A stretch of 64,000 nt of DNA from Microcoleus sp. FACHB-831 (GCF_014695585.1 NZ_JACJON010000057.1:62001-126000); one strand, 5' to 3'; numbered from the stretch's first letter, positions 24,890 through 34,613 are shown. Translations and numbers: made by a program. The notes: generated by a model not told the origin, from the sequence alone.

Positions 24890-25801
24890 TTAACCTTCCT
24901 GACCTAACAGTTTTTTCCGCGCTCTTTCAGCACGCGCATCTGCTGACGACATCACTTCGTCCATCTTCTCTACCATTTCACCGGGGAAGTTTTCCAGAAC
25001 TCTGGTAGAAAGAGAAATGCGTCCTTGGCCTTCATCAACGTTAATAACCATCGCCTTAATAATCTGCCCAACTTGAAACAGTTTTTGCAGATCTGCGATG
25101 TATGTTTGGCTTACTTGTTTAACGTGAAGCAAACCCGTAATTCCCTCTAAATCCACAAACACGCCGAAGGGTTTCATACCAGTAATTTTGCCCTCGACTA
25201 GCTGCGCTAACTCCAACTGGCTAATCGCAGCAGAACGGCTTGCCATCCGCTGGGAAAGCACCAATTTACCGCGCTCTTGGTCGAGTTCCAAAAAGCCTGC
25301 CATCAGGTTTTGACCGATGAGGGATTCGATGTTTTCACGCTCGGATAGATGCGATCGCGGTATAAATCCGCGCATCCCCTCTACATCGACCGTAACACCT
25401 CCCTTATTCACCCCAGTCACCCGCACTTGCACGTTTTGGCCCGCTTCTTTTCTCTCGTTTAGATTATCCCAAGCGTGCTTTACTTCCAACTGCTTTAGAG
25501 AAACTGTCACCTGACCATCTTCATTTTGCTCCCGAATTATTAGGAACTCTCGTTCTTCCTGCAACGGCATTATAGAAGCTAAATCCGTTACCCGTCTCAA
25601 TGATGCTTCTTCGACGGGGACAAAAGCCAGCGACTTACCGCCGATATCTACATACGCGCCATCGCTTTCATAGCTGTGTACCTTCCCTCGCACTACCTGG
25701 CCTTTTTGAAACTCATAGTTGTGTTGTTCGAGGGCTTTGGCAAAATCGTCCATCGAAAAGGACGCTTTGGCTTGTTGAGAACGGGTCGATTTGGAATCCA
25801 T
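24890..25801 (-). CDS. S1-domain RNA-binding protein (cyanobacterial short S1, Rps1b-like)
   Basis: A 303-residue protein with three S1 domains at about residues 35-105 (GQVVRGKVHSYESDGAYVDI), 120-187 (GQNVQVRVTGVNKGGVTVDV) and 203-273 (GKITGMKPFGVFVDLEGITG, the canonical version). A charged C-terminal tail of 30 residues follows. Cyanobacteria carry a longer S1 (about 330 residues) and a shorter paralogue of about 300; length and first-domain sequence suggest the shorter one. It should bind mRNA or the 30S subunit in the cytosol. It may form a transcript with the hydrolase gene 60 bp upstream. Confidence 0.88.
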   Translation of the reverse strand: MDSKSTRSQQAKASFSMDDFAKALEQHNYEFQKGQVVRGKVHSYESDGAYVDIGGKSLAFVPVEEASLRRVTDLASIMPLQEEREFLIIREQNEDGQVTVSLKQLEVKHAWDNLNERKEAGQNVQVRVTGVNKGGVTVDVEGMRGFIPRSHLSERENIESLIGQNLMAGFLELDQERGKLVLSQRMASRSAAISQLELAQLVEGKITGMKPFGVFVDLEGITGLLHVKQVSQTYIADLQKLFQVGQIIKAMVINVDEGQGRISLSTRVLENFPGEMVEKMDEVMSSADARAERARKKLLGQEG

Positions 25802-25861
25802 GACAAGTTATTAATTTCACAAAATACTACTTACCAGCTGAAATTAGCTGGTAAGGAAAAA

Positions 25862-26602
25862 TTATGCGGCTTGCAGTTGCTGCTCAAATAGCTCTTTTAC
25901 CTGCTTCCAGGCATCAGATGCCGCCGTTTCATTGTAGCTAGCGCGACGGTCGCAAAAGAAGCCGTGTTCGGCTTGATAGCGAAAAATGCGATGGGGAACC
26001 TGATGTTTCTTTAGTTCGGCTTCAATTTGGTCTACCTGTTCTAGGGGTATGCTTTGATCTTCTGTGCCAAATAAAGCGTATAGCGTACCCTTTATATCTG
26101 CCGTGCGCGTGACTGTAGGTTCGCCGCCCCCGAAAGTACGGGTGGCAACGCCAGCGCCGTAGAATGAGGCTGTGGCTTTAATATCGGGTAGGGTGGCGGC
26201 AAGGTAGGCAACATGACCGCCGAAGCAGAAGCCAATGCAACCAAAAACAGGTTTCGCGTAATGCAGGGTTTTGAGGTAGTCTATTGTTGCTTGGATATCT
26301 CCCAACAACTGTTCCGACGTAGTTTGCATCGCGTAATTTCTGCCAATTTCGATGTCTTCTGGGGTGTAGCCTGTTTCAAAACCGGGGGCTTGGCGTTGAA
26401 AGAGTGCTGGCGCGATCGCTACATACCCTTCTTTGGCAATCCGTTCCGTTACATCTCGGATGTGGACGTTGACCCCAAATATTTCCTGCAAGACAACAAC
26501 GCTTGGGAAAGGCCCTTCTCCCACTGGTGCAGCTAGGTAAGCCGCGATTTGCAAATCGCCATTGCCTACAACCACGTTTTCTGTACGAATCTCCTGTGCC
26601 AC
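25862..26602 (-). CDS. Dienelactone hydrolase family protein
   Basis: A 246-residue alpha/beta hydrolase. It has the family signature with Cys nucleophile Cys126 in GCIGFCFGGH, the conserved Glu40 (LQEIFGVN) that orients it, Asp in FGTEDQSIP and His in AEHGFFC. This Cys-Asp-His triad distinguishes it from Ser hydrolases. Family members open dienelactones in chlorocatechol breakdown, but cyanobacterial members have no known substrate. No signal peptide is seen. No catabolic genes are nearby, so a general role is more likely. Confidence 0.92.
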   Translation of the reverse strand: MAQEIRTENVVVGNGDLQIAAYLAAPVGEGPFPSVVVLQEIFGVNVHIRDVTERIAKEGYVAIAPALFQRQAPGFETGYTPEDIEIGRNYAMQTTSEQLLGDIQATIDYLKTLHYAKPVFGCIGFCFGGHVAYLAATLPDIKATASFYGAGVATRTFGGGEPTVTRTADIKGTLYALFGTEDQSIPLEQVDQIEAELKKHQVPHRIFRYQAEHGFFCDRRASYNETAASDAWKQVKELFEQQLQAA

Positions 26603-27006
26603 AATCGCTTTTTCCCTTAATAATCACCTTTTCGACCCAGATGGTGCTAGTATCTAGTCGTTATCTGCATCGAATTACTCTTTTATATACTTTTTTAGGT
26701 ACTTCACTCCAATACTGTATTGGATTTTACCGTCATCTTTATTTTAACCGGACATAATCCTTAACCCTTCAGAAGATAAATATTAAAATACCATCGTCAA
26801 GTAAGTGAAAGTTATATTAATTAATGCAGCGCCTAAAAGGTAAAAAATAGTATTTTTGAGTAGAAACATTTATAAAGCAGCATAATTATAAAATATTACC
26901 AAAAGAATTAAAGCGTTATAAAGAGACACGAACTTAAGCAAATCAGGGATAAAGTTTAAGTGAATACAGAAAATGTGGTGGTTAAGGTGAACTGAGGATT
27001 TGGACA
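26603..27006. other. AT-rich divergent intergenic region
   Basis: About 400 bp between divergent hydrolase and deacetylase genes; very AT-rich and must hold both promoters. No repeats or RNA genes recognised. Confidence 0.5.
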
Positions 27007-27993
27007 ATGAGAAAAATTAGAAGAAAGAAAATAAAAAAACAAAAGCAATTTATAAAGCGTATGCGAATAGCATTTATCGCTTTGATTGCTATGTGCGCGA
27101 TTTTAGTTAGTAATATTATTACGTCAGAGATCAGCCATGCAAACCGGGGAATGGTGGTGTCGGCAACCGTAACCCATAAAGAAAATGCTGTTAACTCGGA
27201 TGGATTAACAGCCGAGGCGGGCATAGAAGAGCAAGGTGAAGCATTAAAGCTCGCGATCGCCCAACTCAAACCAAAATTTGAAGTGCCCGAAGCGTTTCAA
27301 GGGAAAGTCATACGCGAGGCTAAAACGAATACTGAAGATAAATTTATAGCCCTGACATTTGATGATGGCCCTTGGCCAAGAACGACATCAAAAGTACTAG
27401 AAATCCTCAAGGAAAACGATATGAAGGCGACGTTTTTCTTGATTGGCAAGCACTTAAAAGATAACCCGGAAATAGCTCGCGAAATTGTTGCAGATGGCCA
27501 CGCAATTGGCAATCATACTTGGAGTCACCAATACCATAAATTCTCTCCAGCAGAGGCAGCGAAAGAAATTGACGACACAGAAGCACTAATATATGAGACA
27601 ACAGGAGTAAAAACTTCATATTTCCGTCCTCCCGGTGGTATGTTGAAAAATGGATTAGCAGCTTATGCAGAACAGAACAGTTACGCCGTGATGATGTGGT
27701 CGGTTGATTCGGCGGATAGCCGAGGTAATGGCGTACCAGTAGCAACCTTAGCCAAGAACGTGTTAGAAAACGCTCGACCAGGCGGGGTTGTATTGTTGCA
27801 TGATGGTGGAGGCGATCGCTCGACGACGGTTCAAGCTTTGCCGCAGATAATTGAAGGACTAAGACAGCAAGGCTATAAATTTGTTACAGTGCCGCAACTG
27901 CTAGGGATGCAAACAGAAGCACCACCATCGCAACCAGTAATGCCGCCTGAAGAACACGCAGATAAAGATACGCAAACGCTACCATCGCAGTAG
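27007..27993 (+). CDS. Polysaccharide deacetylase (NodB domain), membrane-anchored
   Basis: A 328-residue protein. A very basic N-terminus (first 20 residues nearly all Arg/Lys) precedes one membrane span at about 21-38, so it is an uncleaved anchor or signal peptide facing the periplasm. The NodB domain runs from about 113 to 300: TFDDGP with Asp119/Asp120, metal His170 and His174 in GNHTWSH, FRPPGG near 206, and VLLHDGGGD with the catalytic His. It should remove acetyl groups from GlcNAc-containing cell-wall or extracellular polymers. The Pro/Glu-rich tail is disordered. Confidence 0.93.
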   Translation: MRKIRRKKIKKQKQFIKRMRIAFIALIAMCAILVSNIITSEISHANRGMVVSATVTHKENAVNSDGLTAEAGIEEQGEALKLAIAQLKPKFEVPEAFQGKVIREAKTNTEDKFIALTFDDGPWPRTTSKVLEILKENDMKATFFLIGKHLKDNPEIAREIVADGHAIGNHTWSHQYHKFSPAEAAKEIDDTEALIYETTGVKTSYFRPPGGMLKNGLAAYAEQNSYAVMMWSVDSADSRGNGVPVATLAKNVLENARPGGVVLLHDGGGDRSTTVQALPQIIEGLRQQGYKFVTVPQLLGMQTEAPPSQPVMPPEEHADKDTQTLPSQ

Positions 27994-28105
27994 CTTACCA
28001 AATGCTGTAAGGATGGGTTATACCTACTAGATGGCAAGACAGTAAATGAGCCATAACTAAAGTAGAACCCAGCTATTGGCGCATATAGCAGAATTACTCT
28101 TGTAA

Positions 28106-28120
28106 CCGCCTTTCTGGCGG
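28106..28120. promoter_or_regulatory. Short GC-rich hairpin in the gntR leader
   Basis: CCGCC at 28106-28110 pairs with GGCGG at 28116-28120 around a 5-nt loop, 15 bp before the regulator's ATG. Its position right before the ribosome binding site could affect translation, or it may be an operator for autoregulation. Confidence 0.35.
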
Positions 28121-28135
28121 CGTGGAAGCCCTAAA

Positions 28136-29119
28136 ATGGTTCAATTTCATATCCAGCCAGACAGTGAAATCCCAGCATCAAAACAGCTGTTTGACCAAAT
28201 ACAGTTTGCGATCGCTTCCCGGCAATTTCCCCCCGGACACCGCTTGCCTAGCACGCGGCAATTGGCTATGATCACCGGGTTGCACCGCAACACCATCAGC
28301 AAGGTGTACCGACAGCTAGAAGAAACCGGACTGGTAGAATCGCTAGCTGGATCTGGCATTTACGTCAGAGCTTTGGGTCACGAGAGCAATACAAAATTGC
28401 GATCGCCAATACTAGAACAATATCCCCAAGCGTACAAACTCGTGCAGCAAAGCCTCGACAATTTGCTTAACGAGGGTTGTTCGCTCAACCAAGCTAGGGA
28501 AATATTCCTCGCAGAGATTGACTGGCGCTTGCGTTGCAGTGCGCGGGTGCTTGTAACTGTTCCAGCGCGAGATATTGGTGCTGGCGAATTGATGGTGCAG
28601 GAACTGGAAAAATCTTTGCTGATTCCCGTCCAGTTAGTACCGCTAGAAGAACTGAGTCACGTTTTAGAGCAAACTCATTCTGGGACGGTTGTTACCAGTC
28701 GCTATTTTATCGGAGATGCAGAGGCGATCGCTGCACCCAAATCCGTCCGCGTCATCCCCGTTGACATCTACGACTACGAAAAAGAAATCCAAGAGGTTAC
28801 ACGCCTCCCCAAAGATAGTTGCCTTGGCATTATTAGTCTCAGTGCTGGCATCTTGGGAGTGGCAGAAATTATCGTTCACAGCCTGCGCGGGGATGATTTG
28901 CTGGTAATGACGGCACAGCTCAAAGATACTTACAAGGTAAATGCCATCATTCGCAGCGCTCACACTATTATCAGCGATCAGGCAAGTTACGCAGCCCTTA
29001 AAAAAATAGTTTCAGACTCTAGGGAAGATATTATTCGTCCCCCCCACATTATCCGCAGCGAGAACTATATCGGCAGCAAGTCAACCAATCTCCTTAAACG
29101 GGAATTAGGTTTGGGTTAA
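28136..29119 (+). CDS. GntR-family transcriptional regulator
   Basis: A 327-residue protein. The N-terminal winged helix spans about residues 8-80, with PASKQLFDQIQFAIASRQ, LPSTRQLAMITGLHRNTISK and ETGLVESLAGSGIYV, the classic GntR pattern. The C-terminal 240 residues form an effector domain that lacks the aminotransferase fold of MocR proteins and also lacks the short FadR or UTRA signatures I know; it resembles the cyanobacteria-specific GntR type. It stands alone, so targets cannot be inferred. Effector is unknown. Confidence 0.9.
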   Translation: MVQFHIQPDSEIPASKQLFDQIQFAIASRQFPPGHRLPSTRQLAMITGLHRNTISKVYRQLEETGLVESLAGSGIYVRALGHESNTKLRSPILEQYPQAYKLVQQSLDNLLNEGCSLNQAREIFLAEIDWRLRCSARVLVTVPARDIGAGELMVQELEKSLLIPVQLVPLEELSHVLEQTHSGTVVTSRYFIGDAEAIAAPKSVRVIPVDIYDYEKEIQEVTRLPKDSCLGIISLSAGILGVAEIIVHSLRGDDLLVMTAQLKDTYKVNAIIRSAHTIISDQASYAALKKIVSDSREDIIRPPHIIRSENYIGSKSTNLLKRELGLG

Positions 29120-29498
29120 TCAATTTTGAATTTTAGATTTGCGATTTGTGCTAATAAATGGACGGGAGACAACAAGATTTTGGATAATTATAGTTTCAGG
29201 CGGATTTAATGTTACGCGCACTATAGAGATTGCGATCGCTACGGGGAATAGGGTAATCGCGGCGAGAAGGGAGTTTTTTAGGCGTTGCATAAAACACAGA
29301 TGAATGGGTGGCTGGATCTGATAAGTCGTATCTCTAGCCATCCTTGGGTTATGCAACTTTGTTTTTATCTGCGTGGCTGTTGGGGGGTTAGATACTGAAG
29401 TTAGAGTATTCTGGCGAGATTAATCGGTTATCCACAGCTTTAACCTGACAGCCGCTTTATGATCGAAATGATGAAGAAATATTTCGAGCTGCTGGGAC
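29120..29498. other. Intergenic stretch before the Mg-chelatase H paralogue
   Basis: About 380 bp. A minus-strand frame (29120-29290 from an internal ATG) encodes a possible 56-residue peptide with one hydrophobic segment, but its end merges into low-complexity sequence and support is poor. The promoter of the following gene should lie here. Confidence 0.45.
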
Positions 29499-32400
29499 AT
29501 GAAACGCATCGTTTTAATTGCTGGGTTTGAATCCTTCAACGCTGAACTCTACCGGAAAGCGGCTATTGAGGCGATCGCGCGGTGTCCGGATTTGGATATT
29601 CGGGTGTTTAGCGATCGCGAGATCTCGACAGAACCCGATAAAGTAGAAGCCGCACTCCAAGGCGCAGAAGTATTTTTTGGCAGTCTGCTGTTTGATTACG
29701 ACCAAGTGATGTGGTTGCGCGATCGCGTTCAAAATATCCCCATTCGCCTGGTATTTGAGTCAGCGCTTGAATTGATGAGTTTAACCAAAATCGGTGCATT
29801 TTCCATCGGCGACAAGCCCAAAGGAATGCCCAAACCAGTTAAATTCATCCTCGATAAATTCAGCAACGGACGAGAAGAAGACAAACTCGCTGGTTACATC
29901 AGCTTTTTGAAAATAGGGCCAAAGTTATTAAAATTTGTGCCCGTACAAAAGGTGCAAGACCTACGCAACTGGCTGATTATCTACGGTTACTGGAACGCAG
30001 GCGGATCAGATAACGTTGCCTCCTTATTTTGGACGCTGGCAGATAAATATTTAGGTTTAAAAGTGGGAGACATTCCCGCACCTGTTGAAACCCCAAACAT
30101 GGGGTTATTGCATCCCGACTATCAAGGTTATTTTGAATCCCCTCGACAATACTTGGAATGGTATCAAAAACAAGTAGGTCGGGCAACGCCCACCGCAATC
30201 CAAAATCCAGTAGTCGGTATTTTGCTTTATCGCAAGCACGTCATCACAAAACAGCCTTACATTCCCCAACTAATTCGCCACTTTGAAAAAGCAGGGTTAA
30301 TCCCATTACCCATTTTTATTAACGGTGTAGAAGGTCATGTTGCAGTAAGAGATTGGATGACAACAGCTTACGAAACTGCCCAAAGACAAGTTGGTAATAT
30401 TGAAACTCCCTCCCTTTCCAGTGAAGCAGTTGAAGTGAATGCAATTGTTTCTACCATCGGTTTCCCTCTCGTAGGTGGCCCCGCTGGTTCGATGGAAGCA
30501 GGGCGGCAAGTAGAAGTTGCTAAACGCATTCTTACTGCCAAGAATGTACCTTATATTGTCTCAGCACCGTTGCTAATTCAAGACATACATTCTTGGACGC
30601 GCCAAGGAGTTGGAGGATTGCAAAGTGTGGTTTTGTATGCTTTGCCAGAATTAGATGGGGCAATAGATCCTATTCCCCTTGGAGGTTTGGTAGGAGAGGA
30701 TATCTATATAATTCCCGAACGAGTTAAGCGATTAACTGGGAGATTAAAAACCTGGATTTCTCTGCGACAAACGCCACCATCGGAGAGGAAAATTGCGATT
30801 ATTTTATATGGGTTTCCGCCTGGGTATGGTGCAACGGGTACGGCGGCTTTGTTAAATGTACCGCGATCGCTCCTCAAATTCCTCCACGCACTGAAAGACC
30901 AAGGCTACAACATTGGCAATTTACCAAAAGATGGTGAAGAACTAATTCGCATGGTAAAAGAAGCAGATGAAGAAACTCTTATTCCCCTATCTTTTGATGG
31001 CATAGCTTCTAAGGGTGAGGGTGGAACAGTCAATGTTAAAACCCTAGAAAAATGGTTGGGATATCTACTAACTACCCGGATCGAAAAACAGTGGAAATCT
31101 CTCACCTCCACTGGCATCAAAACTTATGGCGATGACTTCCAGATCGGCGGAATCCAGTTAGGCAATGTTTGGATTGGCGTCCAACCACCTTTGGGAATTT
31201 CCGGCGATCCAATGCGGTTAATGTTCGAGCGAGATTTGACACCTCACCCTCAGTATGCTGCTTTTTATAAATGGCTGCAAAACGATTTTCAAGCTGATGC
31301 AGTCGTTCACTTTGGGATGCACGGAACCGTCGAATGGTTGCCCGGATCTCCATTGGGAAATACCGGGTATTCTTGGTCAGATATTCTGTTAGGAGATTTG
31401 CCCAATTTATACATATATGCCGCTAACAATCCATCAGAATCAATGTTGGCAAAGCGTCGCGGCTATGGCGTGCTAATTTCCCACAATGTACCGCCTTATG
31501 GTCGTGCTGGATTGTATAAAGAATTGGTAACGCTGCGGGAATTAATTGCAGAATATCGCGAAGATCCTCAGAAGAATTATGCTCTCAAAGAGGGTATCTG
31601 CAAGAAAATTGTAGATACTGGAATAGATACAGATTGTCCGTTTGAGAATGCGAAGCGATTGGGAATTGCTTTTACTCCTGAAAATGCCAGATTGTTTAGT
31701 GCAGATGCCTTCAATCATTATTTGGTGAAACTGTACGAATATCTGCAAGTTGTAGAAAATCGCCTGTTCTCATCCGGCTTGCATACATTGGGCGATAATC
31801 CAACTCCACAGGAAATGGATTCTTACCTCCAGGCTTATTTTGGAGATAGCGGACAAAATGGCAGTACAGAAGGCGAACAGATTCGTGATTTGTTGATGCA
31901 AACTAGCGATGAATTAACTAATCTGTTGCGCGGACTAAATGGCGAATATATCCCCCCAGCACCAGGCGGAGATTTGTTGCGAGATGGCCCTGGCGTGTTG
32001 CCTACTGGTCGCAATATTCATGCTTTAGATCCCTATCGGATGCCCTCACCTGCTGCTTACGAACGCGGTAGAGAAGTTGCTCAGAAAATTATCGCCCAGC
32101 ACGTTAAAGAAAATGGCAAGTATCCCGAAACTGTGGCGGTGATGTTGTGGGGATTGGATGCTATCAAAACTAAGGGTGAATCTATCGGTATTTTACTGGA
32201 ATTAGTAGGAGCAGAACCATTTAAAGAAGGTACTGGTAGAATTGTCCGCTACGAGTTGAAACCGTTGGCAGAAGTTGGTCATCCCCGTATTGATGTGCTG
32301 GGGAATTTGTCGGGAATTTTCCGCGATAGTTTTGTCAATATTATCGAATTGCTGGACGATCTTTTTCAACGCGCTGCTGATGCTGATGAACCAGAAGATA

Positions 32401-33179
32401 AGAATTTTATCCGCAAACACGCTTTGGCATTAAAGGCGCAGGGTGTGGAGAATGTGGCGGCGCGATTGTTTTCTAATCCTGCTGGCGATTTTGGTTCGTT
32501 GGTTAACGATCGCGTTGTGGATGGTAATTGGGAATCGGGGGAAGAGTTGGGGAATACTTGGGCTAGCCGCAATGTTTTTAGTTACGGGAGAAAGGACAAA
32601 GGACAAGCTAGGCAAGAAGTGTTTAACCAGTTATTGGGAGGGTGCGATCGCATTGTCCAAGAAATTGATTCTGTTGAATATGGTCTCACCGATATTCAAG
32701 AATATTACGCCAATACGGGCGGCTTGAAAAAGGCAGCAGAAAAACAAAGCGGCAAAAAAGTTAACGCCAGTTTTGTCGAAAGTTTCTCGAAAGATACAAC
32801 ACCGCGCAACTTAGAAGATTTGCTTCGTCTAGAGTATCGAACCAAGTTGCTTAACCCCAAATGGGCTGAAGCGATGGCGAATCAAGGTAGCGGTGGCGCT
32901 TATGAAATATCGCAACGAATGACAGCGTTAATTGGCTGGGGTGGTACGGCTGATTTTACCGATGATTGGGTTTATGACCAAGCCGCTGATACCTATGCTT
33001 TTGATGAAGAGATGGCGAATAAGTTGCGAGATTCTAATCCTGAAGCTTTCCGCAATATTGTCGGCAGAATGTTAGAAGCAAATGGGCGTGGTTTCTGGCA
33101 AACGGATAATGAGAAGTTAGAGAAGTTGCGCCAATTGTATGAGTTATCCGATGCAGAAATTGAAGGAGTTACGGTTTAG
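29499..33179 (+). CDS. bchH: Magnesium chelatase H-subunit family protein (short paralogue)
   Basis: A 1226-residue protein of the BchH/ChlH/CobN family. The N-terminal about 150 residues resemble the DUF3479 domain of BchH/ChlH (EVFFGSLLFDYDQVMWL, LMSLTKIGAFSIG). The long CobN/Mg-chelatase domain follows with segments such as VHFGMHGTVEWLPGSPLGNT, LPTGRNIHALDPYRMPS and SSGGAYE-like GSGGAYEIS. ChlH binds protoporphyrin IX and receives Mg through ChlI/ChlD. The usual cyanobacterial ChlH is about 1330 residues, so this is probably a second, shorter copy; a role in cobalt insertion cannot be excluded. No chlI or chlD gene is nearby. ATG 29499 is well placed. Confidence 0.85.
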   Translation: MKRIVLIAGFESFNAELYRKAAIEAIARCPDLDIRVFSDREISTEPDKVEAALQGAEVFFGSLLFDYDQVMWLRDRVQNIPIRLVFESALELMSLTKIGAFSIGDKPKGMPKPVKFILDKFSNGREEDKLAGYISFLKIGPKLLKFVPVQKVQDLRNWLIIYGYWNAGGSDNVASLFWTLADKYLGLKVGDIPAPVETPNMGLLHPDYQGYFESPRQYLEWYQKQVGRATPTAIQNPVVGILLYRKHVITKQPYIPQLIRHFEKAGLIPLPIFINGVEGHVAVRDWMTTAYETAQRQVGNIETPSLSSEAVEVNAIVSTIGFPLVGGPAGSMEAGRQVEVAKRILTAKNVPYIVSAPLLIQDIHSWTRQGVGGLQSVVLYALPELDGAIDPIPLGGLVGEDIYIIPERVKRLTGRLKTWISLRQTPPSERKIAIILYGFPPGYGATGTAALLNVPRSLLKFLHALKDQGYNIGNLPKDGEELIRMVKEADEETLIPLSFDGIASKGEGGTVNVKTLEKWLGYLLTTRIEKQWKSLTSTGIKTYGDDFQIGGIQLGNVWIGVQPPLGISGDPMRLMFERDLTPHPQYAAFYKWLQNDFQADAVVHFGMHGTVEWLPGSPLGNTGYSWSDILLGDLPNLYIYAANNPSESMLAKRRGYGVLISHNVPPYGRAGLYKELVTLRELIAEYREDPQKNYALKEGICKKIVDTGIDTDCPFENAKRLGIAFTPENARLFSADAFNHYLVKLYEYLQVVENRLFSSGLHTLGDNPTPQEMDSYLQAYFGDSGQNGSTEGEQIRDLLMQTSDELTNLLRGLNGEYIPPAPGGDLLRDGPGVLPTGRNIHALDPYRMPSPAAYERGREVAQKIIAQHVKENGKYPETVAVMLWGLDAIKTKGESIGILLELVGAEPFKEGTGRIVRYELKPLAEVGHPRIDVLGNLSGIFRDSFVNIIELLDDLFQRAADADEPEDKNFIRKHALALKAQGVENVAARLFSNPAGDFGSLVNDRVVDGNWESGEELGNTWASRNVFSYGRKDKGQARQEVFNQLLGGCDRIVQEIDSVEYGLTDIQEYYANTGGLKKAAEKQSGKKVNASFVESFSKDTTPRNLEDLLRLEYRTKLLNPKWAEAMANQGSGGAYEISQRMTALIGWGGTADFTDDWVYDQAADTYAFDEEMANKLRDSNPEAFRNIVGRMLEANGRGFWQTDNEKLEKLRQLYELSDAEIEGVTV

Positions 33180-33220
33180 AAACCTAGATCTCTGTAATTA
33201 TTCCACCCTACAACTCCACT

Positions 33221-33790
33221 CTAAATCGCATAACAGAACTCCCGCAGGGCACTAACTGACTGCGGAAGCCTCTGTTGTAGCAGCGTGTCTAAATATTCAT
33301 CAACTGTCTTGGGTGGATTTTTAAGGCTGCTGCGCTGTCTTTCTGCTGCTGCACAGATCGTTGCTGGGTTAAGGTCAAGCAGTTGTAGGATAAACTCATC
33401 CGGATGCTGAGCTTCAACGCCATACGGTGCGAGTGCTTGCTCAGGGAAGTCCTTTAAGTTAAAAGTGACTATAACGCTGGCATTACAGCGAATTGCCGCT
33501 GCCAGAACATGGCGATCGCCTGGATCTGGAAGTTGCAACCCTGAGATAATTGCTTCGTAACCTGTTACAACGCAATCTCGAACATTTGCATTCATTAGAT
33601 TTTTAGTTCTGCTGAGTTGTTCGAGTGTGAGATCGGAACGGTTTTTTAGAACATTTCCGATCCACTCGTTGTGAATCTCATCTGTCCAACGCGCCCTAAA
33701 CAAGTCAGTTAGCGCAAGTTGCATTAAGAAATCGCGAAGTGGTGCTGGATATAAGACACAAGCATCATAGACAGCAGTGAAATTTGCCAC
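33221..33790 (-). CDS. PIN-domain toxin (VapC-like endoribonuclease)
   Basis: A 189-residue protein starting at GTG 33790, three bases after the antitoxin stop. The PIN fold is shown by the first acidic residue in VYDACVLYP, the Glu in WTDEIHNEW, and the Asp pairs in LPDPGDRHVLAAAI and FNLKDFP, which would bind Mg for RNA cleavage. This resembles the PIN_3 type that pairs with excisionase-like antitoxins. Length exceeds minimal VapC (about 130) through a helical C-terminal tail. It is convergent with the Mg-chelatase H gene. Confidence 0.87.
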   Translation of the reverse strand: MANFTAVYDACVLYPAPLRDFLMQLALTDLFRARWTDEIHNEWIGNVLKNRSDLTLEQLSRTKNLMNANVRDCVVTGYEAIISGLQLPDPGDRHVLAAAIRCNASVIVTFNLKDFPEQALAPYGVEAQHPDEFILQLLDLNPATICAAAERQRSSLKNPPKTVDEYLDTLLQQRLPQSVSALREFCYAI

Positions 33791-33793
33791 GCT

Positions 33794-34267
33794 TCACTCA
33801 TATCCCATGTTAAGTTCTTGAGCTTCGGCAACAAGTTGATCGAGGGTTTGCATCCTTGCCGCGTCAATTTGGTTTTTGTAGTGAATTAAATCTTGGTAAC
33901 GCACTCGTCGGCGAGTCCCAACTTTACGAAAGGGGATTTCTCCAGACTCTAACAACTGTACTAAATAGGGGCGGGAAACATTCAGAATGTCAGCAGCTTC
34001 TTGAGTGGTGAGTTCTGCGTGTATTGGGATCAACGTTACGGCGTTACCCTTCGCCATCTGAACCAAAATGTCAACGAGCAGGCGAAAAGCTTCTGTTGGT
34101 ATGGCAACAGCCTCGCCCATATTGTCATCTTTCATCACCCTGATTGTGCGGTAGGGTTCCGTGTTCTGTATATAGGATGCCAAAGCCCGGCTACTGTCTC
34201 TAGCAAGAGTAGCGTCGTTTTCCGTAGGTGCAAGTGGTGGGGCGTTTCGATACGCAGAAAGTGTCAT
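33794..34267 (-). CDS. Antitoxin with excisionase-type helix-turn-helix
   Basis: A 157-residue protein counted from ATG 34267, preceded by AGAGGCGG. The frame is open further upstream to 34537, but that part reads like non-coding DNA. The middle part has AVAIPTEAFRLLVDILVQMA. The C-terminal half carries the MerR/excisionase HTH: LTTQEAADILNVSRPYLVQL, then GEIPFRKVGTRRRVRYQDL. Such antitoxins bind the toxin and repress the operon. The acidic tail is the likely toxin-binding part. The upstream palindrome and direct repeats at 34342-34389 are candidate operators. Confidence 0.85.
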   Translation of the reverse strand: MTLSAYRNAPPLAPTENDATLARDSSRALASYIQNTEPYRTIRVMKDDNMGEAVAIPTEAFRLLVDILVQMAKGNAVTLIPIHAELTTQEAADILNVSRPYLVQLLESGEIPFRKVGTRRRVRYQDLIHYKNQIDAARMQTLDQLVAEAQELNMGYE

Positions 34268-34613
34268 GGATATCCGCCTCTTACTATCTAATTCAACAGC
34301 GTGTCCTACTTCTCTAAAGGAGGAGTCGGATTGCAATCTAGTATCATGATAACCAATATGCGAAACGAACGCAATAGACGAAACAAACGAAAGTAATCTT
34401 TTTTGTGAGCGCACTGCAATAAATGAGCTGCCAAAATTGAAGGGTGACAGTTGGATAAGCAACGCGCATTTACGATCAACCAATTCATTGAGAAACAAAT
34501 TCTCGCTCGCGTGAATAAGGTGAGTGAGGAGCAACATGAAAAATTACCGCCAAAATCTAGTGAAGCGACGAGAATTTATTATCAGTAATTTATTGAAATA
34601 AAAACTAAAAAGA
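34268..34613. other. Upstream region of the toxin-antitoxin operon
   Basis: About 345 bp between the antitoxin start and the terminator at 34614. It holds the palindrome and direct repeats at 34342-34389. An open frame continuing the antitoxin upstream is judged non-coding. Confidence 0.5.
34342..34389. promoter_or_regulatory. Candidate operators of the toxin-antitoxin operon
   Basis: TATCATGATA at 34342-34351 is a perfect 10-bp palindrome. Next to it, CGAAACGAACG (34361-34371) and CGAAACAAACG (34379-34389) are direct repeats with 18-bp spacing. They lie 75-122 bp upstream of the antitoxin ATG, where autoregulating antitoxins usually bind. Confidence 0.4.

Noticed and set aside
29120-29290. 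Possible 56-residue membrane peptide on the minus strand
   Set aside because: Weak start and a low-complexity end; left as a possibility only.
34268-34537. N-terminal extension of the antitoxin frame
   Set aside because: Composition is unlike protein, and it covers the candidate operators; ATG 34267 has a good ribosome binding site.
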